From SAR324 cluster bacterium (GTDB taxonomy: Bacteria > SAR324 > NAC60-12): 64,000 nucleotides of DNA. The notes beneath the pieces are model-generated. The model worked only from the letters and a program-made list of their open reading frames with translations, had not been told where the DNA came from and made no database searches. Positions within the stretch are counted from its first letter, which is position 1. Each line of letters opens with the position of its first letter. This document shows, in pieces, positions 47,771 to 57,195 of this stretch. Location of the stretch: assembly GCA_014382365.1 (NCBI GenBank), contig JACNJW010000039.1, positions 1-64,000 of the forward strand, in the 5' to 3' direction. Made by a program: the position numbers and the translations under genes.

Positions 47771-49681
47771 ATGAAAGAAGTTTCTTTATCCAGTACCTGG
47801 GGTAGTGTTGCCATGTTGCTGATTTGTCTGGTAGTTGTAAATCTAATGGCCTTTTTTCTTCCTCTACGTTTTGATTTGACTGAGGAACGTCTTTATACAA
47901 TATCAACTGGTTCCCGTAATATTATAGCCGGTTTACAGGATCCGGTCAGAATCAATTTCTACTATTCAAGGAATAACTCTGAACTGCCTCCAAACTTCAA
48001 AACATATGCCCAACGTGTACAGGAACTGCTTGAAGAATATCAGACTCTCTCGAATGGAAAACTGATTCTGGAAATATCAGATCCAAAACCGGATACTGAA
48101 GAAGAAGAATGGGCGCAAAAGTACGGCATCAAGCAAATCAGACTTCCCTCCGGAAACACAGTGTATTTTGGTGCAATTGTTTCCATGCTGGATCAGGAAA
48201 TGACACTGCCGTATTTTGATCAACGCAGAGAAAAGTTTTTGGAATATGATATTTCTCAGGCCATTCAGAAAGTCAGTTCAACTTCAACTTCCAAAATTGG
48301 TTTGTTGAGTGTCCTGAATCTTCAAGGAGGAAGATCAATGATTCCGGGTCAACCTCCGGCAGAAAAATGGGTTTTTCTCAGTGAACTGGAAAAATCGGTT
48401 GCAGTGGAAAATCTGGCTTTGACAACTGAAGAGATTCCGGATGACATCAGTTTGTTGCTTGTGCTGCATCCACGCGGTTTTAGCCCTCGCCTGCAATATG
48501 CAATCGATCAATATGTTTTACGTGGCGGCCGACTTGTAGTACTGCTTGACCCAAATGCACGCATCGATATGACCTCACCGGAAAATCAGTTTGGTCAACA
48601 ACCGCAACTGTCCAGTGACCTTCCGGAACTACTCAAACAATGGGGTGTGGATTATGATGTGAGCAAAGTTGTGGGAGATCAACTGAATGCAACTCAAGTC
48701 AATACCGGACAGGGTGTGATGAGCTTTCCTATGTGGATGACTTTTCGTTCAGATTCTCTTGATCAGGAACACCCGATTACTGCACAACTGGAAAATCTGC
48801 TTTTTGTAGAGGCCGGTGCATTAAAAAAAGCTGACGAGAGTCAGACAGAATTTACTCCGCTGTTGTCACTATCAGCTCAAAGCGGTTTGATCGAGGCATT
48901 CAAATTACGTTTTAGCTCTCCGGATCAACTTTCAAGAGAAATGCAGGTTGATGCTGATTCCAAAGCAGTAATGGCGATCACATCCGGCAATTTTTCAACA
49001 GCTTTTCCGGACGGTCAACCTGTCAAAGAGCAAAAAGAATCACAGTCACCGCAGACTGCAGAGGAAAGTAAAGAAGAAACTCCACTCAAACATTCACATC
49101 TGGATCAGGCAGTTGAGCGCAATTCAATTTTAATATTCAGTGATGTTGACTTTATTTCAGATCAATTTTCTGTACAGAAAATGAATTTCCTGGGTCAGTC
49201 CATCATCCAGCCTACTAATGATAATCTGAATCTGCTGCTAAATGCAGCCGAACATCTTTCGGGGAACGAAGCCTTAATGAGTATTCGTTCAAGAGGGCGA
49301 TTTTCCAGACCGTTTACCCGGTTACTGGCCCTGCAGCAACAGGCACAGTTGCGGCATCAAGCAGAGGAAAAATTACTGCTGGCTCAACTGGAGGAGGTTC
49401 AGCAACGTTTGAACAGTCTGCTCGAATCTGCAGGAAATGAAGGACAGACAGAAGTGATTTTGCCACCTGAGGTTCAGCTTGAAATTAAAAAATTCAGGGA
49501 AGAGGAGCGGCAGGCGCGACGTAATTTACGTGAAGTCCGTAAAATCTTACGGCAGGATATCGAGTTGCTGGGTCAGGGATTGCTGCTGTTGAATATGCTG
49601 CTCGTGCCTTTAATTGTCGGCATCATTGGTGTAATTGTTTACCGGCGTAGAACTCGTCAGCGTAGAAAAACCACAGGCTAG
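47771..49681 (+). CDS. GldG-like ABC accessory membrane protein
   Basis: A 636-residue protein with an N-terminal transmembrane helix (about 12-33), a large extracytoplasmic ABC-type uncharacterised domain (RINFYYSRNNSELPP; RGGRLVVLLDPNARID), an acidic variable linker (about 420-450), a coiled coil (about 525-605), and a C-terminal transmembrane helix (about 600-625). This matches GldG / DUF4350-type proteins found with GldA/GldF. It completes the three-gene system. No other gliding genes are near, so a transport or envelope role is more likely than motility. Confidence 0.82.
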   Translation: MKEVSLSSTWGSVAMLLICLVVVNLMAFFLPLRFDLTEERLYTISTGSRNIIAGLQDPVRINFYYSRNNSELPPNFKTYAQRVQELLEEYQTLSNGKLILEISDPKPDTEEEEWAQKYGIKQIRLPSGNTVYFGAIVSMLDQEMTLPYFDQRREKFLEYDISQAIQKVSSTSTSKIGLLSVLNLQGGRSMIPGQPPAEKWVFLSELEKSVAVENLALTTEEIPDDISLLLVLHPRGFSPRLQYAIDQYVLRGGRLVVLLDPNARIDMTSPENQFGQQPQLSSDLPELLKQWGVDYDVSKVVGDQLNATQVNTGQGVMSFPMWMTFRSDSLDQEHPITAQLENLLFVEAGALKKADESQTEFTPLLSLSAQSGLIEAFKLRFSSPDQLSREMQVDADSKAVMAITSGNFSTAFPDGQPVKEQKESQSPQTAEESKEETPLKHSHLDQAVERNSILIFSDVDFISDQFSVQKMNFLGQSIIQPTNDNLNLLLNAAEHLSGNEALMSIRSRGRFSRPFTRLLALQQQAQLRHQAEEKLLLAQLEEVQQRLNSLLESAGNEGQTEVILPPEVQLEIKKFREEERQARRNLREVRKILRQDIELLGQGLLLLNMLLVPLIVGIIGVIVYRRRTRQRRKTTG

Positions 49682-49716
49682 ATTCTTATTATTAAAAGTA
49701 TTTTTGAACTTTGAGT

Positions 49717-49744
49717 CGCCGGTTATATAATTTCACAACCGGCG
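49717..49744. terminator. Hairpin between convergent GldG-like gene and aceA
   Basis: CGCCGGTT (49717-49724) and AACCGGCG (49737-49744) are perfect 8-bp arms around a 12-nt AT-rich loop. The position between two convergent genes fits a bidirectional terminator, although no clear T run follows on either strand. Confidence 0.55.
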
Positions 49745-49760
49745 ATCAGTTCGAAGTTGA

Positions 49761-51056
49761 TCAGGCAGCGCGCTGGTTGAACTGTTCTGCTTCGGTTGAC
49801 TCCTTTAGTGCAGCAGTTGAAGATTCTCCTCCGGCTACTGTGTTCTGCACGGCATCAAAATAGCTTGTACCAACAAAACTCTGATGCTTGACTGCCTTGA
49901 AACCTTGTGTTTCATTCAATCTGAATTCACGTTTCTGCAGTTCTGAGTATGCTCCCATTCCACGTGTACTGTAACCTTTGGCCAGCTCAAACATACTGGT
50001 GTTAAGTGCATGAAATCCTGCCAGCGTTACAAACTGAAATTTATACCCCATTTCACCAAGCTTTTCCTGAAATTTCTCAATCGTCAGGTCATCAAGATGC
50101 ATACTCCAGTTGAAAGAAGGAGAACAGTTGTAAGACAACATTTGATCGGGGTACTTTTCATGGATGGCTTCTGCAAATTCACGGGCCTCACCCAAGTCCG
50201 GCTTTGATGTTTCACACCACAAAAGATCTGCATACGGTGCGTAAGCAAGCCCGCGTGCAATTGCGCAGTCAAGACCACCTTTAATTCGGAAGAATCCTTC
50301 TGCTGTCCGTTCTTTAGAAGCAATGAACTCATGATCCCGCTGATCAACATCACTCGTCAATAACTTGGCACTATTAGCATCAGTTCTGGCCATCAGCACA
50401 GTAGGAACACCCATCACATCTGAAGCCAGTCTTGCAGCAGTTAATTTGCGAACAAATTCAGAGGTTGGTACAAGTACTTTCCCGCCCATATGACCACATT
50501 TTTTTTCTGAAGCAAGTTGATCTTCAAAATGAACACCTGAAGCACCTGCCTCAATCATATGTTTCATTAACTCAAAGGCATTCAGTACACCGCCAAATCC
50601 GGCTTCAGCATCAGCCACAATTGGAGCAAACCAGTGTACATCGTCTCTGCCTTCACTGCAGTCAATTTGATCAGATCTGGTGAGTGCATTGTTGATTCTC
50701 TTGACAACATTTGGAACGCTGTCAACCGGATATAAACTCTGATCGGGATACATCTCTCCGGCAGTGTTTGCGTCACCTGCAACCTGCCAACCGCTGAGAT
50801 AGATGGCTTTCAATCCAGCCTGAACCTGCTGCACTGCCTGATTTCCAGTCAGAGCACCCAGCGTATTGATATACGGATTTTCCTGCATTAATTTCCATAA
50901 GCGCTCTGCACCGACTTTTGCCAGTGTGTGTTCTACCTGCAGCGAACCCTGCAGTTTTTTTACTTCCTCTGCTGCATAAGGGCGTTCAACACCTTGCCAG
51001 CGTGGATTGTTTTCCCATTCCTGAGAGATTTTATTTATTTGCTCTTGCTTGGACAT
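49761..51056 (-). CDS. aceA: Isocitrate lyase
   Basis: A 431-residue glyoxylate-cycle enzyme, normal length. The catalytic-loop signature KKCGHMGGK is present with Cys187 as base, plus [11 protein letters not shown] and [15 protein letters not shown]. It splits isocitrate to succinate and glyoxylate, allowing growth on acetate or fatty acids. Malate synthase is not in this window. It has a good ribosome-binding site (CAGGAGG a few nt before the ATG) and is divergent from the GYD gene. Confidence 0.95.
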   Translation of the reverse strand: MSKQEQINKISQEWENNPRWQGVERPYAAEEVKKLQGSLQVEHTLAKVGAERLWKLMQENPYINTLGALTGNQAVQQVQAGLKAIYLSGWQVAGDANTAGEMYPDQSLYPVDSVPNVVKRINNALTRSDQIDCSEGRDDVHWFAPIVADAEAGFGGVLNAFELMKHMIEAGASGVHFEDQLASEKKCGHMGGKVLVPTSEFVRKLTAARLASDVMGVPTVLMARTDANSAKLLTSDVDQRDHEFIASKERTAEGFFRIKGGLDCAIARGLAYAPYADLLWCETSKPDLGEAREFAEAIHEKYPDQMLSYNCSPSFNWSMHLDDLTIEKFQEKLGEMGYKFQFVTLAGFHALNTSMFELAKGYSTRGMGAYSELQKREFRLNETQGFKAVKHQSFVGTSYFDAVQNTVAGGESSTAALKESTEAEQFNQRAA

Positions 51057-51498
51057 TTGGCCTCCTGATTAAACAGTTTAATTGATTCCGGATGAACTAT
51101 TACAACCGGATTGATAGTTCCCTTTATGCCGGGAATAAAATCTTGATACCACTTTATTTTAGTGAAATGCAAATAACAAGCGAAAATTCGCTAAAAATAA
51201 TAAATTCACAAAAAAATATTATTTGCTATCTATTTAGAATTATAAGTGTCCTGAAAACTGCTATAGAAATAGAATCTATTGCGGTATGGATTATAAGTTA
51301 CATTTTGTGTTTCAAATATTGTCTTGACAAGTTAAGTTGAGGGACTATAATTCACCCCTGAGACTATCACTATAAGCAGAAATGCATAGAGATGTCTTCC
51401 ATGAAAGCTGTTAGCGGTACATCAAGCTGACACTTGTTAGTGAGAAAAGTACCTTAGTGGCTTTTGTTTTTCTCTCTCAACTAATAAAAGGAGGCATA
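51057..51498. other. 442-bp intergenic leader region between aceA and the GYD gene
   Basis: No gene is supported. The right part holds the near-consensus promoter at 51324-51351 and a leader of about 140 nt before ATG 51499. The leader has complementary segments such as TGTTAGCGGTAC and GTACCTTAGTGGC that could fold. The left part should hold the aceA promoter. Confidence 0.6.
51324..51351 (+). promoter_or_regulatory. Near-consensus sigma-70 promoter for the GYD gene
   Basis: TTGACA (51324-51329), a 16-bp spacer, and TATAAT (51346-51351). Both boxes are exact consensus, which predicts strong constitutive transcription starting near 51358. Confidence 0.85.
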
Positions 51499-51825
51499 AT
51501 GGCACATTATTTAGTTCAGGCATCCTACACGTCCGGTTCGTGGGCTGCACAGATAAAAGATCCTCAGAACAGAATTGAACAGGTAGGGATGATGTTTGCC
51601 AAGAAAGGAATAAAGTTCCTTTCGGGATACTACTCGTTTGGTGATTATGATCTTTGTTTTATTGCTGAAGGACCTGATAATCCTAGTATGGCATCAGCCC
51701 TTATTGCTGCAGGAGCAGGAGGAGCTATCTCAAAGATGCATACTACAGTCCTGCTGACGCCTGAAGAAGGTCTTGAGGCTATCAAAGCAGCCGGCTCTGT
51801 AGAATACAGACCACCAGGTGCTTAA
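51499..51825 (+). CDS. GYD-domain protein
   Basis: A 108-residue GYD-family protein from ATG 51499, which has the strong ribosome-binding site AAAGGAGG just upstream. An in-frame ATG at 51457 is unlikely. The sequence AHYLVQASYTSGSWAAQIKD, then IKFLSGYYSFGDYDLCFI carries the Gly-Tyr-Asp signature and a ferredoxin-like alpha/beta pattern. Function of GYD proteins is unknown. The consensus promoter, strong ribosome-binding site and terminator at 51881 suggest high expression as a single gene. Confidence 0.87.
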   Translation: MAHYLVQASYTSGSWAAQIKDPQNRIEQVGMMFAKKGIKFLSGYYSFGDYDLCFIAEGPDNPSMASALIAAGAGGAISKMHTTVLLTPEEGLEAIKAAGSVEYRPPGA

Positions 51826-51880
51826 TCGCACTGAATAAATTGCAGCGGTCGGTCCGATGATCGACTGCTTTCTAATTGAA

Positions 51881-51912
51881 AAAAACCGATAGCTATGTTG
51901 ACGGGTTTTTAT
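51881..51912 (+). terminator. Rho-independent terminator after the GYD gene
   Basis: AAAAACC (51881-51887) pairs with GGTTTTT (51904-51910), with extra G-C contact at 51888/51902, ending in a T run. An earlier, weaker hairpin (GCAG at 51842, CTGC at 51868) followed by TTTCT may also contribute. Confidence 0.6.
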
Positions 51913-52100
51913 TATTAACCATTAATGATGGCCTCAAAAAAAGACAGCAATTCATGATTTACCATTTCGACCAGAGGGATAAAACTTTTTGATATTAGGC
52001 TGGTTGCTTATAAGGATTTCTTACTTCTCTAGAAATGATACGAATTAAGTACTTTTTTACGGCAGCATCATTAGTAATTTTTCCAACATGAAGGAGGCTT

Positions 52101-52514
52101 ATGAATACTCAAAAGAACCTGATGATGTTCACCATCGTCATTTCAGCAATCTATGGTGTTTGGGCTGTTTTTGCACCAGCTAACATTTTAAGTACCTATG
52201 GAACTCCGGAAGAATTTATTAATCCGGTTGCTCAGGGTATTGTTATGTTGTTCGGTGTTTCTGCCTGGGTAGTTGCTCTACTGGGTTGGCACATCAGGGA
52301 GAATGTAACTGAAGAAAACGTTGAGAAAGCCATGAGCTATTTTGCTCTGGCCTGGCTGCTATACGGACTTCACGGTGTCCTGTCAGAAAAGTTACAAACA
52401 TGGCCGGATGGATTAGAACCAGCTACTTTTTCGGAGTCAACAATAGGAGGGATTGTATTCCTCGTTTTTAGTGTTGTGTATTATATGCTACGAAAACCTT
52501 CAGGTACAGAATAA
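52101..52514 (+). CDS. Small multi-pass membrane protein, unknown
   Basis: A 137-residue protein with four hydrophobic segments (about 8-28, 43-62, 74-95, 112-131) and a ribosome-binding site AAGGAGG. The first loop is Ala-Pro-Asn-Ile (APANILSTYGTPEEF). No family recognised. It is alone between two terminators (51881 and 52536), so it is a monocistronic, probably well-expressed gene of unknown role. Confidence 0.7.
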   Translation: MNTQKNLMMFTIVISAIYGVWAVFAPANILSTYGTPEEFINPVAQGIVMLFGVSAWVVALLGWHIRENVTEENVEKAMSYFALAWLLYGLHGVLSEKLQTWPDGLEPATFSESTIGGIVFLVFSVVYYMLRKPSGTE

Positions 52515-52535
52515 ATAGCTATTTTCTCACCTCAT

Positions 52536-52562
52536 AGGGGGGCCTCCGTCCCCCTGATTTTT
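52536..52562 (+). terminator. Rho-independent terminator
   Basis: AGGGGG (52536-52541) and CCCCCT (52550-52555) make a perfect GC stem with an 8-nt loop, followed by GATTTTTAT. It ends the small membrane-protein transcript. Confidence 0.8.
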
Positions 52563-52795
52563 ATAATCTTGCTGCAATCCAGAATTTACCTGGATTAAGA
52601 ATGTATATTCTGACTCTGATCTACAATTGAATAGTTAACAAATATGCCACATAATAACTGTAAGCAACTTTATGTTGGCATAGACCAAACAAGATATTAT
52701 TTATTGCCTTTGTAGAGTTCCTCAAGTATTAAACCACCAAGTATAGACGAGCGAATTTTTAACTAATCAGCCACAAACAAAATTTAAAAAGCTTC

Positions 52796-55405
52796 ATGGT
52801 CAGTGAACTGTTAAACCGTCTCAATCAATGGTTTGAAAAACTACCTGATCGAGTACGTCAGCGTCGAAAAATGGTCTGGAGTCTTTTTGTTGCCCTCACT
52901 TTGCTGATTGCATCCGGAGGTTCTTTTGTCAGAATCGATATGACGCTGGATGCTTTTTTTCAGGATGATGATCCAACGAAAATTGAGATGAACCGTTTCC
53001 GCTCACTGTTCGGTAGTGATGAAGTTGCATATGTGATTTACAAAACCAAAGACGGCGATATTTTTTCAGAAAAATCATTACAGTTGGTGTATGAAATTCA
53101 GCAGGAGCTGCAGAATTACCGGTTGCTGTTATCTACTTCTGAAGCCTCTCCGCTGGATCACATCACTGATGTCAAGACCATCCTCAACGCATCCTATATG
53201 GAAGCCGGAGAAAACTCACTGATCTCACGGAATTTTATCGGCGACAATATTCCAAAGACAACTGAGGAACGTGAAAAAATACGGAAAGCGGCATTGGCAC
53301 ATCCGGAATATCCTTTGCTTTACATTTCGGAAAATACGGAATATGGAGCAATTTTGATTCGTACTGATTTTGGTACAAAAATCAAGGGTGAAGCCCTCAG
53401 TGTGACTGCTGATTCAGATTTTGAGGAAAAGAATCTAAAAACCGTAGACGATTCGGAAATTTTTGGTTTCGAGGAATTAAATGAAGATGCTGATTTTGAT
53501 GTTGGCAGTGACTCAGTGGACGTAATCGAATTGGGGCAAACAGAGGGACTGCCGGAATATGAAACTCCGGGAATGCCGGATTATGCTGAATTTATGCGCG
53601 TGTTGAACGCAAAATTAGAACAGCCTCAATACAGAGAACATCTGAAATTTTATCCGGTGGGTAATCCGCCGATGATGGCATTTTTTAACGATGTTATTGT
53701 GGAAGAAATTGGGACTGTTTCTGCATTATCAATATTGTTGATTGCCATAGTACTTTGGATTTTATTCCGTTCCTTCAGTGCAGTAATCTGGCCGTTGGTG
53801 ATTATTGTAGTGAGCTTACTCTGGGTTGTTGGTTTGATAGGTTGGAGTGGAATGACAATGACCATGATGCTGAATATCATCATCTTTCTTGTACTGGCAA
53901 TAGGTGTGGCGGACACAGTACACATTCTTTCCGGTTATTTATTTTTCCGCAACCGAGGAGAAAATCATGAACAAGCTCTGCGTTCCGTTTTCCGAAAAAC
54001 TGCTTTGGCCTGTCTACTGACCAGTATTACGACCATGATCGGCATGTTTTCGCTGCTGCTCGTACCGATTGAACCGATCCAGAGTTTTGGTTTATTTGCC
54101 GGCTTTGGCGTTTTTATCGCGTTTCTCTTATCGGTATTTGTCTTGCCGGTGATGCTCGATCTTTGGTCACCATTTGCAACAAATCCTAAAAAGAACAACC
54201 AGCGTTTGGATGATGACGGACAACGCCTGCATTTTGTGCAGTATATTTTACGTAAAGTCGAACCTTTGAGTTATCGTTACCCACTCATTGTGACCTTAAG
54301 TTTTGTGAGTGTGGCCGTGATTTTGGGTTATGGAATGAGCAAAGTCAAAATAGACACCAACATGGTCAATATCATCAAAGATGGTCTGCCCATGCGCAGT
54401 GCTTACAATATCGTGGATAATTTCATGGGTGGTGCCGGCAGTGCTCAAATTCTGGTAAATACCGGAAAAATAGACGGTTTGAAAGATCCTCGTGTTTTGC
54501 AGGCCATGGAAGATCTGCAAATCTTCATGAAAAAAGAATATCCGCATTTGGTGACCAAAAGCACATCATTGGTTAGCATCAGCAAAGATTCATTCAAGGC
54601 TCTCAACGAGGGACAGGATTCGATGTATGTGATACCTGAAGATCCGGGAATTTTGGCGAATACCCTGTTTATGTTCAACAATGCAAATCCCAAAGAACGG
54701 CGACGCATGGTCACAGATGATTATGCCTTGGGCCGCATCTCAGTCAACCTGCGTAATTCCGGTTCCGAGGAATACAATGAGATGATCAATAAAATACATG
54801 TTTTTGCCGATCAGCGTTTTGCAGAATTGAAAAACGATTATCCGCAGATACAGGTCCGCGTTACCGGCACGCTGGCCATGCTTTCACAAATGACGGATTA
54901 CATCAGTTGGTCACAGGTCCGTAGTTTTGGTTTAGCCTTAATCGTAATTTCTCTGCTTTTGCTGCTGGTCTTTTCTTCTTACCGGGCAGGAATGGTGGCT
55001 TTGCTGCCGAACATTTTTCCGGTATTGACGATTTTCGGAATTATGGGTTATCTCGATATTTCACTGGACACCGACACTCTGCTCGTTGCTCCAATCACTA
55101 TCGGAATTGCAGTCGATGATACCATCCACTTTTTGACTCATTACAGAACTGAAGTCAGTAAACATGGGAATATTAAGGAAGGTATCATTAAAGCCTTCAG
55201 GGAAACTGGACAAGCCATCGCCTTCACTTCAATCATCCTTTCAATTGGTTTTCTAATATTTTTGATGTCTTCACATCAGGGTTTGAGTAATTTTGGAATT
55301 ATGAGCGCAATTGCTTTTTTTTCGGCACTTTTCGCAGATTTATTTTTGCTGCCTTCGATGTGTATGTTGTTTAAGGTGCGCTTCAAACAGAAAGGTGCAG
55401 TTTGA
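52796..55405 (+). CDS. RND-superfamily exporter (MMPL/HAE3-like), module 1
   Basis: An 869-residue inner-membrane protein. It has one N-terminal helix (about 24-45), a first periplasmic loop (about 45-300), a sterol-sensing-type bundle (about 300-460), a seventh helix (about 495), a second periplasmic loop, and a C-terminal bundle (about 710-865) with IGIAVDDTIHFLTHY. Acidic proton-relay residues of this family are present (GVADTVHIL, AVDDTIHF). The first loop carries an acidic stretch (about 200-255). It is the pump of module 1; the LolA-like gene follows after a 148-bp gap. It probably exports lipids or envelope lipoprotein cargo; substrate unknown. Confidence 0.85.
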   Translation: MVSELLNRLNQWFEKLPDRVRQRRKMVWSLFVALTLLIASGGSFVRIDMTLDAFFQDDDPTKIEMNRFRSLFGSDEVAYVIYKTKDGDIFSEKSLQLVYEIQQELQNYRLLLSTSEASPLDHITDVKTILNASYMEAGENSLISRNFIGDNIPKTTEEREKIRKAALAHPEYPLLYISENTEYGAILIRTDFGTKIKGEALSVTADSDFEEKNLKTVDDSEIFGFEELNEDADFDVGSDSVDVIELGQTEGLPEYETPGMPDYAEFMRVLNAKLEQPQYREHLKFYPVGNPPMMAFFNDVIVEEIGTVSALSILLIAIVLWILFRSFSAVIWPLVIIVVSLLWVVGLIGWSGMTMTMMLNIIIFLVLAIGVADTVHILSGYLFFRNRGENHEQALRSVFRKTALACLLTSITTMIGMFSLLLVPIEPIQSFGLFAGFGVFIAFLLSVFVLPVMLDLWSPFATNPKKNNQRLDDDGQRLHFVQYILRKVEPLSYRYPLIVTLSFVSVAVILGYGMSKVKIDTNMVNIIKDGLPMRSAYNIVDNFMGGAGSAQILVNTGKIDGLKDPRVLQAMEDLQIFMKKEYPHLVTKSTSLVSISKDSFKALNEGQDSMYVIPEDPGILANTLFMFNNANPKERRRMVTDDYALGRISVNLRNSGSEEYNEMINKIHVFADQRFAELKNDYPQIQVRVTGTLAMLSQMTDYISWSQVRSFGLALIVISLLLLLVFSSYRAGMVALLPNIFPVLTIFGIMGYLDISLDTDTLLVAPITIGIAVDDTIHFLTHYRTEVSKHGNIKEGIIKAFRETGQAIAFTSIILSIGFLIFLMSSHQGLSNFGIMSAIAFFSALFADLFLLPSMCMLFKVRFKQKGAV

Positions 55406-55446
55406 ATTATTTGAAAACTGCTAAAAAATTTCTTTAGACCAAAATT

Positions 55447-55525
55447 ATGTCATTTCGACAGTAGGGAGAAAACTTACATCAGCTGCTTTAGCAAATTTAT
55501 GATCTCTCTGAGTTCGAGATAACAT
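55447..55525. repeat. Palindromic element between RND1 and its LolA-like partner
   Basis: ATGTCATTTCGACAGTAGGG starting at 55447 is mirrored by GATCTCTCTGAGTTCGAGAT and AACAT ending at 55525, imperfectly over about 28 bp. Similar half-sites occur near 42446-42526 and at 44968-44993. It looks like a dispersed miniature element that entered the RND/LolA-like pair. Confidence 0.55.
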
Positions 55526-55553
55526 CTATTTATGAAACTTTCTTCTATAAGAA

Positions 55554-56444
55554 ATGAGTAAAATTATGAAGCATAAAATCAAAATTTTGAGTTGCATTAC
55601 CAGTTTCATGGTTTTGTGGACAGTACCTGTTTATGCGCAAAATGCGCGCGACATCATGCAAAAAGTATTGTACAGAAATGATGGTACAACTGAAGTATCG
55701 CGGCAAAAACTTTCAACCTGCCGCTATGTAAAAAAGAACAAAAAGCTGGTTTGTGCAGAAAGTCCGCGGGTAAAGATATTTGACAGTGTGCGTAAAGATT
55801 ACGGCTCAAATCAAAAAGATACCAAATCAATCACTATTATCCGGAAACCTGTCAGTGAAAAAGGAATAGGCTTTCTGCAGTTCGATTATGAGGAGCAGGG
55901 TCGGGACTCAGATCAGTGGATGTATTTGGCTGCTATGAGAAAGACCAAACGGATTGTCTCAGGAAATTCTGATGAACCAAAAAGCGGTAGTTTCTTTGGC
56001 TCAGAAATCAGTTACGAAGACTTGGAAGCTAGGCATGTTGAAGATTACCAGTATCGGATTTTGAAAAGTGTGACCTACCGTAAACGTCCATGCTGGATCA
56101 TTGAAAGTCTTCCAACTCCACAAAGAGCACGAAAAAGTAATTACAGTAAATCCATCCAGTGGGTGGACAAGGAGAGGGACATGATTCTTAAAACCTTAGT
56201 ATATGACCGTCAGGGCAAACCAGTGAAGCAAATCGTGCTGGCTCAAGTGGAAAACGTGAATGATATCTGGGTTGCACGAAAGATTCATGTGACTAATGTC
56301 CAAACTAAACGGCGTACATCAATGAGTCTGGAATCCGTGATGTTCAACCTTGAAGTTCCGGATTCTTTTTTATCACAACGCGCACTCACCAGTGATACTT
56401 TCCGTGAAAAACATCTCAGTCGTTTAACAAAAGCATTGCAGTAA
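55554..56444 (+). CDS. Outer-membrane lipoprotein-sorting (LolA-like, COG2834) protein, module 1
   Basis: A 296-residue exported protein (or 292 if the ATG at 55566 is used). A signal peptide ends at about VYAQNA (cleavage near 29). The rest is a LolA/LppX-like half-barrel with DARDIMQKVLYRNDG-type start (ARDIMQKVL), IGFLQFDYEEQGRDSDQW and LESVMFNLEVPDSFLS. Such proteins usually sit beside RND pumps and carry lipid or lipoprotein across the periplasm. It is the partner of the RND protein at 52796-55405, split from it by a palindromic element. Confidence 0.83.
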   Translation: MSKIMKHKIKILSCITSFMVLWTVPVYAQNARDIMQKVLYRNDGTTEVSRQKLSTCRYVKKNKKLVCAESPRVKIFDSVRKDYGSNQKDTKSITIIRKPVSEKGIGFLQFDYEEQGRDSDQWMYLAAMRKTKRIVSGNSDEPKSGSFFGSEISYEDLEARHVEDYQYRILKSVTYRKRPCWIIESLPTPQRARKSNYSKSIQWVDKERDMILKTLVYDRQGKPVKQIVLAQVENVNDIWVARKIHVTNVQTKRRTSMSLESVMFNLEVPDSFLSQRALTSDTFREKHLSRLTKALQ

Positions 56445-56516
56445 AGAATTTAGTTCATTTATTGTTTTAATGTTTTTTCGTATCAAATTGAAAAATGACA
56501 GCTAAACCCAGCTTGT

Positions 56517-56606
56517 CTGACATCACTATTTCCTGCCTGTATAAAATGTACTTGAATTTATTGTTGATGCATATATGATGTCATCATACGATGTCATATG
56601 ATATGC
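56517..56606 (+). promoter_or_regulatory. vapBC promoter and candidate operator
   Basis: CTGACA (56517-56522), a 17-bp spacer and TATAAA (56540-56545) form a good promoter. Just downstream, GCATAT (56569-56574) and ATATGC (56601-56606) frame two direct copies of GATGTCAT (56577 and 56590). This is the layout expected for a VapB-bound autoregulatory operator, ending 20 nt before the vapB start. Confidence 0.65.
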
Positions 56607-56626
56607 ACATTTTTTTGAGAATTGTA

Positions 56627-56824
56627 ATGAGAACCACTATAAATATAGATGATGAATTGATGGAAAAAGCCCAAAGCTTGACAGGCATGTCCGAAAAAAC
56701 AGCACTTGTTCGTCAGGGTTTGCAGGCATTGATTGAACGGGAGAGTGCACTAAGATTGGCACGGCTCGGAGGAACTGAACCAGAAATACAGAGCATTCCA
56801 CGTCGGCAACCAGAGCTGAAATGA
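56627..56824 (+). CDS. vapB: VapB-type antitoxin
   Basis: A 65-residue antitoxin from ATG 56627, starting MRTTINIDDELMEKAQSLTG, the classical VapB DNA-binding ribbon-helix-helix. The C-terminal tail (RLGGTEPEIQSIPRRQPELK) should wrap the toxin. An in-frame ATG at 56591 would add 12 residues but overlaps the operator. The stop overlaps the vapC start by 4 nt (ATGA), so the two are co-translated. Confidence 0.87.
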   Translation: MRTTINIDDELMEKAQSLTGMSEKTALVRQGLQALIERESALRLARLGGTEPEIQSIPRRQPELK

Positions 56825-57195
56825 TTTTGGTTGATACATCTGTTTGGATTGACCATTTTAGATTCAGGGATGAAGGATTGGTGTCCCTGCTGGAAAGTAG
56901 ACAAGTCGTGAATCACCACTTTGTGACTGGAGAACTGGCCTGTGGCAACTTGCATAACCGGGAACTGATTTTGAAAATGTTCAAATCTTTGCCGCAAACA
57001 TTGACTGCGACTGAAGAGGAAGTTCTGCACTTTATGGAGAAGCAACAGTTGATAGATCAAGGATTGGGTTATATTGACTGTCATCTTTTGACCGCCACAG
57101 CACTGACTCCATCAACGCGTCTCTGGACACGTGACAGACGGTTAAAAGCAGCGGCAGCTTCACTGAACTTGATTTACAACGCAGTTGAAGTCTGA
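56821..57195 (+). CDS. vapC: VapC-type PIN-domain ribonuclease toxin
   Basis: A 124-residue PIN nuclease. Acidic metal-binding residues are Asp5 (MILVDTSVWIDHF), Glu38 (GELACGN), Asp86 (YIDCHLL) and Asp105 (WTRDRRL). VapC toxins cut tRNA or rRNA when the antitoxin is lost. The pair sits between the two RND modules and is all intact, so it may be active. Confidence 0.92.
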   Translation: MILVDTSVWIDHFRFRDEGLVSLLESRQVVNHHFVTGELACGNLHNRELILKMFKSLPQTLTATEEEVLHFMEKQQLIDQGLGYIDCHLLTATALTPSTRLWTRDRRLKAAAASLNLIYNAVEV

